Source of the DNA: Streptococcus oralis
GTDB taxonomy: Bacteria; Bacillota; Bacilli; Lactobacillales; Streptococcaceae
Length of the DNA: 64,000 bases
Direction: 5' to 3'
NCBI RefSeq assembly: GCF_016127915.1
Contig: NZ_CP066059.1
Span: forward strand, 434,001 to 498,000
The number at the start of each line of letters is the position of its first letter. Positions within the stretch are counted from its first letter, which is position 1. The notes beneath the pieces were generated by a model. It was not told the origin of the DNA. It did not search any database and saw nothing but the letters and a program-made list of their open reading frames with translations. Below, in pieces: positions 41,901-53,900 of this stretch. The position numbers were made by a program, and so were the translations under genes.

Positions 41901-43493
41901 GCCATACTGTTTAGAAATAAATACAGAAGGAATTTTCTTTGCTTCATCATCAATAGCCATATTGATGTTTGCACCCTCTACATTATTGTAGATCAAAGCA
42001 CCAACTGCACCGTGTTTTCGTGCATTTTTGATCTTCTCCGAAAAGTTCATAGCTCCACGCTGAATGAGGGCAAGTTTCCCAGTTAAATCCAACTTCGCAA
42101 AGTCTTCTTCACGACCTAAGCCTGCTTCGACGTATTCATACTCTTTTCCTTTTTCAAAGTCCTTATCTGCTTCAGGTTGATTATAATCAAATTTGCCGTT
42201 ATGAAGGCCGGCATTTCCCTCTAGACCTTTGACTTCAAAAACCGCTGTTGTCAATGTTTTATTGTTGACAGAAGCAACTGAAATCGAATCTTCAACAGTG
42301 GATGGATTTCCAACCAAGCCATAGTCTGGATTTTCGGCTAGTGGTTTTGAATAACCATTTCCGAATGTATTGCTATTTCCTGCTGAGATAAGAACAGATA
42401 CTCCCTTGGCACGGGCTCGTTTGATGGCATCCACGATATCAGAACCAGCATCCACCATCGAACCAGTGCTAGATCCCAAACTCATATTGATGGCATCTGC
42501 TCCCAAGGCAACTGCGTCATCAATCGCTTTTACATAAAGGGCCGAACTTGTCGTTTTTTGGCGGTCTGAAAAGACACGCATAAACATGACTTGGGCTTCT
42601 GGCGCCACACCATAGACCTTTTCACCATTCGGTGCTTCTTTATCAGGGTTTCCAGCTGCAATCCCTGTTACGTGCATCCCATGAGAAGTTCTTTCTGCTT
42701 CTTTGATCTTATCTGTTCCGTCAAAGTAGTCATAGGCATAGACAACCTTATCGCTATACCATTTACCGTAGTCGATTCCAGCAGCCTTTTTAGCTGCTTC
42801 GATAGCTTCCTTGTTTTTAAATTTTGCTTTTGACGGATCCGAAATTCGAAGTACCTCATGATTCAAATCAAGCCCAGAGTCAATTATGGCAACAACCGTC
42901 CCTGTCCCCTTGTAACCAGCCTTCCAAGTTTTCGGTACTGTGATGATATCATTGCTTGAAAGACTATTGGGTTTTGGAGACTCAGCTTTTTCTTGTTCTT
43001 TTTCAGTAGTTGCTGTTTCTCCAGTAGTTTTCGGAGCTGTCGTTACTTGAGCCTCTTTTTTCTCAAAGTCAGAAGCCTTCTCAGTAGCAGGCGCTGGACT
43101 GGTATCTACGGTTGTTTCTTTCTGAACGACACCTTGATTTTCTTCTTTTGCAACTGTGCTATCTTTTCCTGATTCTTGGGCTTCAGCAGTTTTATCAACT
43201 GGAGCTTCTACCTTAGCATCTTGTTTACTAGCATCCTCTTTAGAAGTTTCAGCTTCTTGTTTCTCTCCAACTACTGGAGCTATACCATTAGTATTGGTTT
43301 GGTCAGTCGCAGAGTTTGAGTGTTTATCGTCTTTTAGCTCTGTCTTGTTTGCCTGAGTTTGAGCTTGATTTTCACCTGTACTCTGCTCATTGGCACTGAC
43401 TTGACTTGCTCCAAAAACCAATGCAGTTCCCAATAAAACTGAAGCAAGACCAAATTTGTATTTCCGTAATGAAAAACGTTGTCGTCTATTCAT
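38982..43493 (-). CDS. Large subtilisin-like cell-surface serine protease lacking a wall anchor
   Basis: 1503 residues. The YSIRK-type signal peptide (FSLRKYKFGLASVLLG) points to septal secretion. A Glu/Lys/Ser-rich stretch to about 175 is followed by the S8 protease domain with D205 (AIIDSGLD), H271 (SHGMHVTG) and S599 (SGTSMAAPHV). A PA insert (about 430-560) and Fn3-like/C5a-peptidase-like domains follow. Three 60-65-residue helical repeats (about 1285-1497) come last. It resembles pneumococcal PrtA and streptococcal C5a peptidases in layout. It ends in KKPKAKRHP with no LPXTG, hydrophobic stretch or charged tail, so it may be released rather than wall-bound. Interpretation as PrtA-like is by domain order. 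Confidence 0.88.
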   Translation of the reverse strand: MNRRQRFSLRKYKFGLASVLLGTALVFGASQVSANEQSTGENQAQTQANKTELKDDKHSNSATDQTNTNGIAPVVGEKQEAETSKEDASKQDAKVEAPVDKTAEAQESGKDSTVAKEENQGVVQKETTVDTSPAPATEKASDFEKKEAQVTTAPKTTGETATTEKEQEKAESPKPNSLSSNDIITVPKTWKAGYKGTGTVVAIIDSGLDLNHEVLRISDPSKAKFKNKEAIEAAKKAAGIDYGKWYSDKVVYAYDYFDGTDKIKEAERTSHGMHVTGIAAGNPDKEAPNGEKVYGVAPEAQVMFMRVFSDRQKTTSSALYVKAIDDAVALGADAINMSLGSSTGSMVDAGSDIVDAIKRARAKGVSVLISAGNSNTFGNGYSKPLAENPDYGLVGNPSTVEDSISVASVNNKTLTTAVFEVKGLEGNAGLHNGKFDYNQPEADKDFEKGKEYEYVEAGLGREEDFAKLDLTGKLALIQRGAMNFSEKIKNARKHGAVGALIYNNVEGANINMAIDDEAKKIPSVFISKQYGEALKSGNYKIVFNGKMDNRPSDVANQLSDFSSWGVTTDGQLKPDVTAPGGNIYSSFNDNTYGSISGTSMAAPHVTGVAVLVKEYLQKYHPELTPEQVSETVKALIMSTAKPHVNKDTGTYTSPRQQGSGIVDTAAAVSTDLYVTGENGYPSVTLGNVGDQFTFKVTVHNISDTDRTLKMVVNTNTDEVQDGKFTLRPRKLTEIVWPEVTVKAHSSQTVTVKVDARKFAAELSKQMPNGYFLEGFVRFVDPADDGDIVSLAFMGFRGEFQNLPAVEKPIYNLVREGKNGFYTEVDKENPAVNYSNDATYLATLQNDLLVSKGQRQGRRITVLGIEQNAEGKHVLQLDEKGNVRIAISPNDDGNKDLVEYKTVALRNLVNLRATVYAATDTKHEHPIWEGDAKDLRKNYFDGDSRNLKSYILDNTAWRGQDFDGNTVADGLYDYVISYTPDVPGAKEQYTTFKIQIDTQKPVITSGYIRFKGGNQEFVARKPKDVGQGGILSEKVFYLTPFDQKGTMVLTGKDQSGTRALENTHLIKANADGSYTLPKNVDKANIYYLVEDYAGNVDYISLAELVRDQNSGRVKIALKDAKTNQDIDTLYVYRIKNSKGEYVDVDKTKAIHFLQFGHYTAEIFSYDRTELKFISALSQEFDLTEENSFQTITFLANLLEYAPVSVSFNRAVPKTTTVVLKGEDGTSITLPAEKYGQYAFGKKVATGRYTVQVTLPTGYELLEDLVSLLVQPGRNNALRLSVVSKLALIAAVNQQKELVETSRYFNSSADKRKTYDQAFQVAQSALSSKLKQELIDGVLASLEAAGKALDGKDSNVTALKEAMKAYYATTKTGRYANAKEKVRRAYDRAFQEIALLAVDPKVKQDQIDQSLIALATAKSKLNGKATDFSSLKKLVKDERLFQEKNARFIYADKKEKAAYLLVFKEAQELLNDPGASQEDVKDAITALKQAKRNLHGKKPKAKRHP

Positions 43494-43524
43494 AAATAAT
43501 CTCCTTTTTCTTTAAAGTATACCT

Positions 43525-43530
43525 ATTATA
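43525..43530 (-). promoter_or_regulatory. -10 element of the protease gene
   Basis: TATAAT on the minus strand about 32 bases before the ATG, in a very AT-rich segment. AAAGGAG precedes the ATG. No convincing -35. Confidence 0.5.
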
Positions 43531-43723
43531 ACGCAAATAATCATAAATTTTCATAAAAATCTGAATTGTCACAAAAATGTAATATTTACGTATATATTTT
43601 TCTTGTTTAATTTTATCATTCGTGTTATTTGCTTTATCAAACCAATATTTTCTAAGTTCGTTCCTATATTTCAATCCATAAAATTATTTCATTATACAAA
43701 CAATTTAGATTTTTTATACACAA

Positions 43724-43753
43724 AAAGACTAGGATTTAAAATTCCTAGTCTTT
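43724..43753 (-). terminator. Terminator of the aldo/keto reductase gene
   Basis: AAAGACTAGGA/TCCTAGTCTTT, an 11-bp stem with an 8-base loop and T-run on the minus strand. Confidence 0.85.
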
Positions 43754-43782
43754 GTTATTTCGGTATAAATCGATTTTACAAA

Positions 43783-44625
43783 CTAAAAATCCATCTCATC
43801 CACACGAGGTGCGCCAGAAGTCACCGAGATTTTCTTTAAGATTTCTCGTTCTTCTTTGCTGAGTTCAATCCCAAAACAGTCAAGATTGCTCTGGATACGA
43901 GAGGCTGTCACTGACTTAGGTAGGGGTAAAAAACTTTCTGCCAAACTCCAAGCCAAGGCAATTTGAGCCACTGATTTCCCATGCTTAGCAGCAATTTCTT
44001 GGACTTCTTTCTGTTCAAACAGCTCTCCTTGCCCAAATGGTCCCCAAGCCTCTAAGAGAATTCCTTTCTCTCTACAGTAGTCAACCACTTCCTCTTGATA
44101 AACTCCTGGTGCCAAGCGCACCTGATTGACCGCTGGAATGATTCTTGCTGTCTCAAGTAAGGCATCCAAATGATGGGGAAGGAAATTACTAACGCCGATA
44201 GCACGAATTTTACCTTCTTGGTACAGGTCCTCCATCGCTCTCCAGACTTCAGCATTGCGAGTTTTCCATTGATCATTTTCTCTTAGTGGTTTTGGATTTG
44301 GCCAATGGATAAGGTACAAATCTAGATAATCCAATCCCAGTTTTTCCATTGATTCTTCAAATGCTTGGCGAGCTTCATCATAGCTGTGATTGATATTCCA
44401 GAGTTTGGCCGTTACAAAGATTTCTTGTCGTGGAATACCGCTATCTCGAATAGCACGACCAACGCTCTCCTCATTTTTATAGATAGCTGCAGTATCGATA
44501 TGATGATAGCCGGTCTTTAAAGCTTCTAAAACGGCTTGGTAGGCTACCTCTCCATTTTCAGCTTTCCATGTTCCAAATCCTAGTACGGGAATTGAAACTC
44601 CATTATTAAGGGTGTATGATTTCAT
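43783..44625 (-). CDS. Aldo/keto reductase
   Basis: 280-residue NADPH-dependent (beta/alpha)8-barrel oxidoreductase, of the 2,5-diketo-gluconate-reductase-like class. The catalytic tetrad is present: D45 and Y50 (DTAAIYKNEESVG), K75 (TAKLWN) and the His of LIHWPNP. The C-terminal cofactor stretch is PLPKSVTASRIQSNL. It reduces aldehydes or ketones; substrate not known. Alone between the protease and pgdA. Confidence 0.93.
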   Translation of the reverse strand: MKSYTLNNGVSIPVLGFGTWKAENGEVAYQAVLEALKTGYHHIDTAAIYKNEESVGRAIRDSGIPRQEIFVTAKLWNINHSYDEARQAFEESMEKLGLDYLDLYLIHWPNPKPLRENDQWKTRNAEVWRAMEDLYQEGKIRAIGVSNFLPHHLDALLETARIIPAVNQVRLAPGVYQEEVVDYCREKGILLEAWGPFGQGELFEQKEVQEIAAKHGKSVAQIALAWSLAESFLPLPKSVTASRIQSNLDCFGIELSKEEREILKKISVTSGAPRVDEMDF

Positions 44626-44706
44626 CGTTTTTCCTTTCTATGTGAAGAAAATCTAAAGAAACAAAATTCTGATTATCAGAACACTTGCTCCTTTAGATTT
44701 TAACAA

Positions 44707-46098
44707 TTATTGATCACGATCGTAATAGATCTCGTGAGCTTTCAAGCGAGAATTGAGCAATTCAGGAACAGTCACAAAGGTATATCCTTCACCCTTTAAA
44801 TACTCAATAACACTTGGTAGAGAATTAACAGAAGGACCATGGATATCATGCATAAGAATGATAGAACCATTGCGAACTTGGTGCTGAATCTCTGTCAAAA
44901 TAGCAGCTTCATTCTTACTCTTCCAGTCCAAACTATCCACATCCCACATGATAAAGCTTAAGTCAAGGCCGTTTCGAATATCATCAGTGATGGCACCATA
45001 AGGTGGGCGCATCAGTTTAGAGCTTGATCCTAAAACTTGAGTTAGCAAATCTTCTGTATCGGTGATTTGCTTTTTAGCATCTTCGAGGGATAATTTAGAA
45101 AGGACAGGATGATCCCAGCTATGATTTCCCACAACATGGCCTTCTGATTTCATTCGTTTCAGAAGATTTTCATTACCTGAAATGTTTTTTCCAAGTACAA
45201 AGAAGGTTGCCTTTACACCGTACTTAGCCAAGGTATCCAAGGCTTGTGGAGTTGTAGTCGGATTTGGACCATCGTCAAAGGTCAAGGCTACAACCTTTTT
45301 ATTTTTCTTTGCAAAGTAAGCTTGGTAGAGTTCAGCATCCTTTTCTAATAGATAAGAGGACTCAATGACATCAAAGAAACTGGATATTGGTAAAGCAATT
45401 TCCTCAACAGTCTCTCCAGGGTTAGCAGGATAAAGGATAATTTGACTATCTTTATAATCAAAACTCCAAGATGCCAAATCCTGATCTGTGAAGTTTTTGA
45501 CAACCTGATCAATTTTTGTCTGGTCAAGTTTCTTATCTTCTAGAGTTGTTTTGATTTGACTCAGCAAGAGTTCCTTAGCCTTGCTTGCATCCTTGAAGAG
45601 TTTACTGAGGTTAAAATCTTTCCCATCTTCGGTCAAGAAAATTTTCCCTAAGGAGGTCTTTTCTTTTTCTTCAACCTTTGATGCAGACAAATCGTAGATT
45701 TGCTTGCTGATATTACGAGCAACAACTCCCTTTAAGACAGGATCCAACTGCTCAGTATAATAAAAGACCAAATCCTCTTTATCTTCCAGCTTTTCTTTGA
45801 TATCCTGGTTGATTTTTTCTCTAACAGACGCAATGACTTCCTCTCCTTGCAGAGGGTAGTAGGCAATCACCTCAGCTTGACCTTTTCGGAAATGGTCCTT
45901 CTGACTACCTGAGTTGAATTGCTGGTCCTTTTCGCTTTTTAGCGCTTCAATTTTTTGTTCGTAAGATTGCTTTTGTAACAGCTTATAACCAATAGCACTC
46001 CCTAATAGAATCGTAGCAATTCCTAAGATTCCAACAAGGGAAAGCAATAGCCTTCTCGTTTTATCGTGAGAAACACGTTTCGCTCTATTTTTTTTCAT
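44707..46098 (-). CDS. pgdA: Peptidoglycan N-acetylglucosamine deacetylase
   Basis: 463 residues, equal in layout to pneumococcal PgdA. One N-terminal membrane segment (about 16-41) anchors it; two extracytoplasmic accessory domains (about 45-265) precede the NodB catalytic domain (about 270-460). Motif 1 is [10 protein letters not shown], motif 2 is GNHSWDHP (metal ligands), motif 3 is RPPYGA, and motif 4 is IILMHDIHG. It removes acetyl groups from wall glucosamine, which makes the wall resistant to lysozyme. Monocistronic. Confidence 0.94.
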   Translation of the reverse strand: MKKNRAKRVSHDKTRRLLLSLVGILGIATILLGSAIGYKLLQKQSYEQKIEALKSEKDQQFNSGSQKDHFRKGQAEVIAYYPLQGEEVIASVREKINQDIKEKLEDKEDLVFYYTEQLDPVLKGVVARNISKQIYDLSASKVEEKEKTSLGKIFLTEDGKDFNLSKLFKDASKAKELLLSQIKTTLEDKKLDQTKIDQVVKNFTDQDLASWSFDYKDSQIILYPANPGETVEEIALPISSFFDVIESSYLLEKDAELYQAYFAKKNKKVVALTFDDGPNPTTTPQALDTLAKYGVKATFFVLGKNISGNENLLKRMKSEGHVVGNHSWDHPVLSKLSLEDAKKQITDTEDLLTQVLGSSSKLMRPPYGAITDDIRNGLDLSFIMWDVDSLDWKSKNEAAILTEIQHQVRNGSIILMHDIHGPSVNSLPSVIEYLKGEGYTFVTVPELLNSRLKAHEIYYDRDQ

Positions 46099-46173
46099 AT
46101 TTCCATCATATCAAATCAAGGCTATTATTTCAATGATAAACAGGGATTCTGTCTTCTTTTTAGGGAAATAAAA

Positions 46174-46195
46174 AAGCTTAGAAATCTCTAAGCTT
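46174..46195 (-). terminator. ezrA terminator
   Basis: AAGCTTAGA/TCTAAGCTT hairpin with a T-run on the minus strand, seven bases past the ezrA stop. Confidence 0.85.
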
Positions 46196-46200
46196 CTATT

Positions 46201-47928
46201 TTAAAAACGAATCGCTTCACGTGTTTTTTCATATGAAGTTACAAAACGGTTTGTAACCCCTGGTTCAGCAACTTCCAATGCTTGTGAAATTTTTTCAAAT
46301 GATGCCTGGTAGTCAAACTCTTTTTCAAAAATTTCAAGCGCTTCGTTAAAGGCCTCTTGGATACGCTCATCGAATGAACGGTAACGGTTTGAGTATTGCA
46401 AGAGTTGCTCCGTCAAGGTCGCATATTGAACGATATCATAGGTTTCTGTTTCAAGTGCTTCCATATCATTTGTTGCAATTTCAAGAACGCGTTTAACCGA
46501 TTCAATATTGACTTGTGGTTGTTCTAACTCTGCCATCAAATCTTCAGTGTTATGACTTGCAGTAAAGAAAAGTTTCAAGAAACTTTGAGGGATTCCTGGC
46601 AAGTTTCTCTTCTCCATGTAACGTTTGATCGTATGCAAACGGTTCACATAGACATTTGCTCTTTGGCGAGCATTGAGGTCGTCTTTTTCGATTTGCGCAA
46701 GTCGTTCGCTAACAGAGATTTGCTCATCCTCAATATCCTTGAGGTTGCTTTGAAGCATTTCCAACTGTTCTTCAAGAGCAGAGTAGGCTTGTGTTGACTC
46801 ACCTTGATCCTCTGTCACTTCCATGATTGCCTTATCAAGTGCAGCCAATTCTGCTTGAAGACGACGAACATGATTGCCATCACTTTCAGGAAGAAGGTAG
46901 GTTTTAGTCAAGCGTTCAAGGTCTTGAACAAGCACCTGATTATTTTCTTTCAAATGATTGAGATAAGTTGGTAATGTCGAAAGAAGACTTTCAACCACTT
47001 TTTGAGCTGCAATTTCACGAGTGAAGATATTGTAAAGTGCGTTGATTTCTTCTTGAATACGATTATTTTCATACTCTGCATTGTCCAATTCCAACTGACG
47101 AATATTTTCTTGATTATTTTTCAAAGATTCATGCAAAAGTTGGAAACGAGACTCGATATCTGTTTCTGTAAAATGATAGTTGGCATCCAACAGCTTGCGA
47201 TAGCCTTCTTCCAAATCTGCTAATTGGTCTGGCAGTTCTTTTGTCAAGGCTTCAACAAGAGCTGGAATTCGCTCAACGATGTGTGTTAAAGCAAGAATAT
47301 GATTTTCTGTTGAATCAAGAATTGCTGCCGCTTCAACTGGGTCACCTGATGAGTTCAAGGTAACGAATTGAGAGAATTCAGATTGGATGTTTTCCAATTG
47401 CTTCTCAATCTCAGGAAGGGCCTTACCATATTTCTCCGAATCTTCTGCAACGGTATGTTGAAGGGATTCAAACAAGTCCAAGGCATGAAGGACACGGCCA
47501 CTATTCTTAGATTCTTGCTTTTCAAGTTCTGAGAGAGCATTACGAATAGCAGCAATGTCTTCTTCAATCAAGCCGATTTGGCTCTCAATTTGATCAAGTT
47601 TGTGTGTTGCCTTAAAGAAACGGAAAGAATTGTTGTAGCTTTCAGCTTCAAAGAGGTGATTTTCAATATCAGCAAATGAGTTCAGAGATAAATCAACCCA
47701 TTTTTGGTTCCATTCACGGAAGGTTACCTGACTTTGACCAATCAAGTGCATATTTTTAACGGCTTCAACCTCATCATTTACAGGAAGGTTGTAGAGTTCT
47801 TCTTTTCTTTCTTCAAGGGCCGTTAATCTGCTTACATTACGCTTACGTAAAAAGATGGCTATTACATAAGCTAAGATCAGAATGACTGCAATCGCAACCA
47901 TTAGATAAATTAGTTGTCCATTAGACAT
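46201..47928 (-). CDS. ezrA: Septation ring formation regulator EzrA
   Basis: 575 residues. One N-terminal membrane segment (about 4-25) precedes a long coiled-coil spectrin-like cytoplasmic domain. It links FtsZ to the membrane and the peptidoglycan machinery at mid-cell. It follows gyrB by 80 bases on the same strand, as in other mitis streptococci. Confidence 0.95.
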   Translation of the reverse strand: MSNGQLIYLMVAIAVILILAYVIAIFLRKRNVSRLTALEERKEELYNLPVNDEVEAVKNMHLIGQSQVTFREWNQKWVDLSLNSFADIENHLFEAESYNNSFRFFKATHKLDQIESQIGLIEEDIAAIRNALSELEKQESKNSGRVLHALDLFESLQHTVAEDSEKYGKALPEIEKQLENIQSEFSQFVTLNSSGDPVEAAAILDSTENHILALTHIVERIPALVEALTKELPDQLADLEEGYRKLLDANYHFTETDIESRFQLLHESLKNNQENIRQLELDNAEYENNRIQEEINALYNIFTREIAAQKVVESLLSTLPTYLNHLKENNQVLVQDLERLTKTYLLPESDGNHVRRLQAELAALDKAIMEVTEDQGESTQAYSALEEQLEMLQSNLKDIEDEQISVSERLAQIEKDDLNARQRANVYVNRLHTIKRYMEKRNLPGIPQSFLKLFFTASHNTEDLMAELEQPQVNIESVKRVLEIATNDMEALETETYDIVQYATLTEQLLQYSNRYRSFDERIQEAFNEALEIFEKEFDYQASFEKISQALEVAEPGVTNRFVTSYEKTREAIRF

Positions 47929-48008
47929 ATCAAACTCCTTTTATACTAGAAACAATCGTAATGATTATATCATATTTTTTAAACCAAGGGAACTATTTCC
48001 CACAATTT

Positions 48009-50532
<2,524 letters not shown>

Positions 50533-50539
50533 ACCCTTC

Positions 50540-50545
50540 ATTATA
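50540..50545 (-). promoter_or_regulatory. Extended -10 seven bases before the HAD-gyrB start
   Basis: TGGTATAAT on the minus strand, followed by seven bases and ATG 50532. If used, transcription begins at the start codon and the operon mRNA is leaderless. Confidence 0.6.
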
Positions 50546-50587
50546 CCATTTTTTTATGAAAAAAGCGATGATTTCCTAGATTTTTCG

Positions 50588-50637
50588 GCTCTATAATTTA
50601 TATAGAGAGTAAAACACTATTGCATCTATGGAGCCTT
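50588..50637. repeat. Imperfect inverted repeat, possible IS end
   Basis: GGCTCTATAATTTA and, on the opposite strand, GGCTCCATAGATGC face each other across about 50 bases (about 10 of 14 match). GG/GC-starting ends fit an ISL3-type element or a small MITE-like leftover. It lies beside a transposase fragment. Confidence 0.4.
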
Positions 50638-50702
50638 TTTGTGAAGAAAAGCTCCTCTGTGAATGATCAAGCAAAATCTTTCTTATCTCAAATGTACAAA
50701 TT

Positions 50703-50866
50703 AAAAAAATAGAAACTACTAACAACCGCGACATTGTTCTCAAACGAAACGCTTTGGGATTTCAAAACTTTAAAAATAGAATCCTCATTGCTTTGAATAT
50801 CACAAGAGAGCAGAAAAAGATTATTCCAATATGGAATCTCTTGTTAATTCATCACAGTTTCCAATG
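50703..50866 (+). pseudogene. C-terminal remnant of an ISL3-family transposase
   Basis: In frame +, residues read TTNNRDIVLKRNALGFQNF followed by KNRILIALNI. These closely follow the conserved C-terminal segment of IS1167/ISL3 transposases (TNN-KxxKRNAxGxxNFxNFxxRIxIALNI). The catalytic DDE part is absent, and the segment ends in a stop near 50866. The fragment sits between the HAD-gyrB block and gtfR. Confidence 0.6.
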
Positions 50867-50908
50867 ATTCCTTCCTTCTTTTCAATTATAATTTATTTTT
50901 CAAACATA

Positions 50909-50948
50909 CAAAAAACGATAACGTCCATTTAAGGAGTTATCGTTTTTG
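50909..50948 (-). terminator. gtfR terminator
   Basis: ACAAAAAACGATAAC/GTTATCGTTTTTGT stem around a 12-base loop; T-run on the minus strand, about 45 bases past the gtfR stop. Confidence 0.85.
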
Positions 50949-50991
50949 TATATCATTAGCTAAAGTTTAATTTTTATTGAGCTAAATTCGC

Positions 50992-53900
50992 TTAGTTTCT
51001 TCCGAAGTTTTGACCTCTGCCATCGCGGTCAAAATACATCCAACTTCCATCTTCAAGTTGAATCCATTTGCTTCGAGCCATATCTCCTGAATTGGCATCG
51101 AAATATCGACTAACCCCATTCACATCAACAACTTTTCCTTTGACTTGCTTGCCGTCTTGCGTGAAATAGAGAGTCTGTTGACCAACCTGCTGCAAGCCTG
51201 TCACTGCTTTTCCAGCTTGGTCAAAATAGTACCACTCATTTTGGGAACCTTCGACAAACTTGTTGGTTGCCATCTCTCCTGAGTTAGCATCAAAGTAACG
51301 GATACTCTTATCTGAAAGTGTCACGATTTTACCCTTGACTTGCTTGCCATCTTGGTCGAAGTAAAGTGTTTGTTTGCCAATCTTTTGAAGGCCTGTCACT
51401 GCTTTTCCAGTTTGGTCAAAGTAATACCATTCGTTCTTGGCACCTTCTGCAAACTTGCCGACTGCCATTTCTCCTGAGTTGGCATCAAAGTAACGGATGG
51501 ATTTATCAGCCAAAGTTACTACTTTACCCTTGACTTGCTTACCATCTTGGTCAAAGTAAAGTGTTTGTTTGCCAATCTTTTGAAGACCTGTTACTGCTTT
51601 ACCAGTTTGGTCAAAGTAATACCATTCGTTCTTGGCACCTTCTGCAAACTTGCCGACTGCCATTTCCCCTGAGTTGGCATCAAAGTAACGGATACTCTTA
51701 TCTGAAAGTGTCACGATTTTACCCTTGACTTGCTTGCCATCTTGGTCAAAGTAAAGTGTTTGTTGACCAATCTTTTGAAGACCTGTCACAGCAACTCCAT
51801 CTGCTCCGAAATAGTACCAATCACTTGGGTTATCACCCTGAGCAAAACGATTAATAACAGCATTTCCTGAATCCTTGTCAAAGTAACGAAGTTTGCCATC
51901 CTTAGCACTCACAATCTTGCCCTTAACCTGATAGCCGTTTTCATCAAAGAATTGCTGTCCATCTCCTATCTTGACAAGACCTCGAGCCATAATGCCCTTG
52001 GCATCAAAGTAACGCCAGTTTTCACCATCAGTAGTGTAGTAACGGTTGAGAACTTGGGCACCAGTTTGATCATAGTAGTACTGATTACCTTTTTTATCTT
52101 CACGGATAGAATCACGAAGTTGAATACCATTCTTCAAGAAATAAACGCGCTTGCCATCAATTTCATGAGCACCTGTTACAAGATAGCCTCGTTTATCGAA
52201 GTAATACCAATTTCCATTTTCATCTTGGATAAAGGAATTTTTAGCTTGATAACCACTAGTTGAATAGAACTTAGTACCATTAGCATCACTAACAAATCCT
52301 GTGTAAGCATTCTTATTAACTAATTGCTTAGGCAATACTATCTCGCCATTTTTGTTAGTGAGATAGTCGTTGCTAGCCCAGTCTTTAAGAACATAGTAAG
52401 CACCACGACCTAAGATATTGGTACCATTAAAGTACTTAGCCGACCACTTGGTAATCTTCTCATCTGTTGTCATCTTTTGACCATTGGAAATCTGTACTCG
52501 TTCAAAGATCTCTGGATATTTAGCTTTAAGCTCATCCAAGTAGGCTCCACCGTACTTACCTTGGAAATCAGTCCCATTGGTCTTACTATTAGCTACATAG
52601 AGTTTTTCCTTGATTTCTGCACCTTCACGGTAGGTTCCATAGTTGTTGACACGTGTTGCTGTTACTACTTCCTTACCTGGTAGGTTATAGATTTGGTCTG
52701 GTACCCAGTCCGCAATGGCTTGGATATTGACACTGTGAAGCGCACGAAGAGCATTGAGCAAATCTTTTAAAGAACCATATTTATTGTTCTTGCTCATGGC
52801 CATATCGTAGCGGTCTTCAAAGGCATAACCATTCTGAATGATAGAATCTAAGAAAGTACCGTCTTGGCTAGATACATACTGAGGTGGTAGCTCAAATGAA
52901 GTTACTCCCCATTCCTTGAAGAGGTTGACATTTTTAGCAATGACTTTATTGGTATATTGGTCATCGCGGGTTGCAAAGTCTTGGAAGTTAGAGAAGCCTT
53001 CGTAAATCAACTGAGAATCAAGAGCTGCGCTAGATTCGTAAACTTGACCACTAGCATTTTTCTTCTTGCTTGCTGTTGTACGAGCATCCTGATCTGCCTT
53101 AGCGCCAACTGGTACCCAAACAGCCAGATATCCAGAAACCTGTACATTGCTGTAGCCTGCAATATCATTCATATCAAAGGTTAAAATACCATTATCATCT
53201 GTCTTCTTCCAGAGCGATTGCGGCACTTCTTCGTCAGTTAGATAGCGGGAAATACCATCTTTGGTCGTCAAAAGCACAGGGCGATAGTATTGATTCTTAT
53301 GGGCTGCTCCCATATTGACTTGCAGTTTATCCCATACATTTAACTTGAGGTTAGGGTTGTTTGAAGCAATAACTGCCATCCCTTGAGTACGAGTTTCTGC
53401 TGTTCCTTCATCTGTTGCTTCATTGGCACCAGTACCATAGCGGACAGAAGTCAAAATACCATTGTAAGACCATTTATCAGCCTCACGAGGTACACCCATA
53501 TAAGTGACTTTCATGTCTTGTCCACCTGCTACATACTTAATACGAGCACGCAGCAAGGCATCAATAGCATCGTGGTAAGGAGATTTTTTCTCCATGTATT
53601 GACCATCATCGGTATAGAGGTCACCATAGTAGATCCGAGTGATAGAGTCTTTATTGGAGAGCATGAGAGCATGAGCAGTTGGGATGTTGAACTGCGTATA
53701 CTTCTTGTCTGCCTTGCGCATATCTTCGTTGTAGATCTTGAAGGCTTGCTTGAGTTCATCCATGGTAAAGGTCAAACCATCCGTATTTGGATTGATATTT
53801 TCCCGGATGATGTCGGCAATAACGGTTTGTACTTCACTGTCATGAGCCCGCACAAAGATATAGTTAGCCATTCGTTCGCCATTTTTCTTTTCAGAAGAAC

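Noticed and set aside
43486..43674. 62-codon ORF upstream of the protease on the minus strand
   Set aside because: It covers the protease promoter and ribosome site, is very AT-rich and lacks a Shine-Dalgarno site.
50641..50711. Small ORF starting GTG at 50641 before the transposase remnant
   Set aside because: It is in a different frame from the remnant, ends after about 23 codons and has no recognised similarity.
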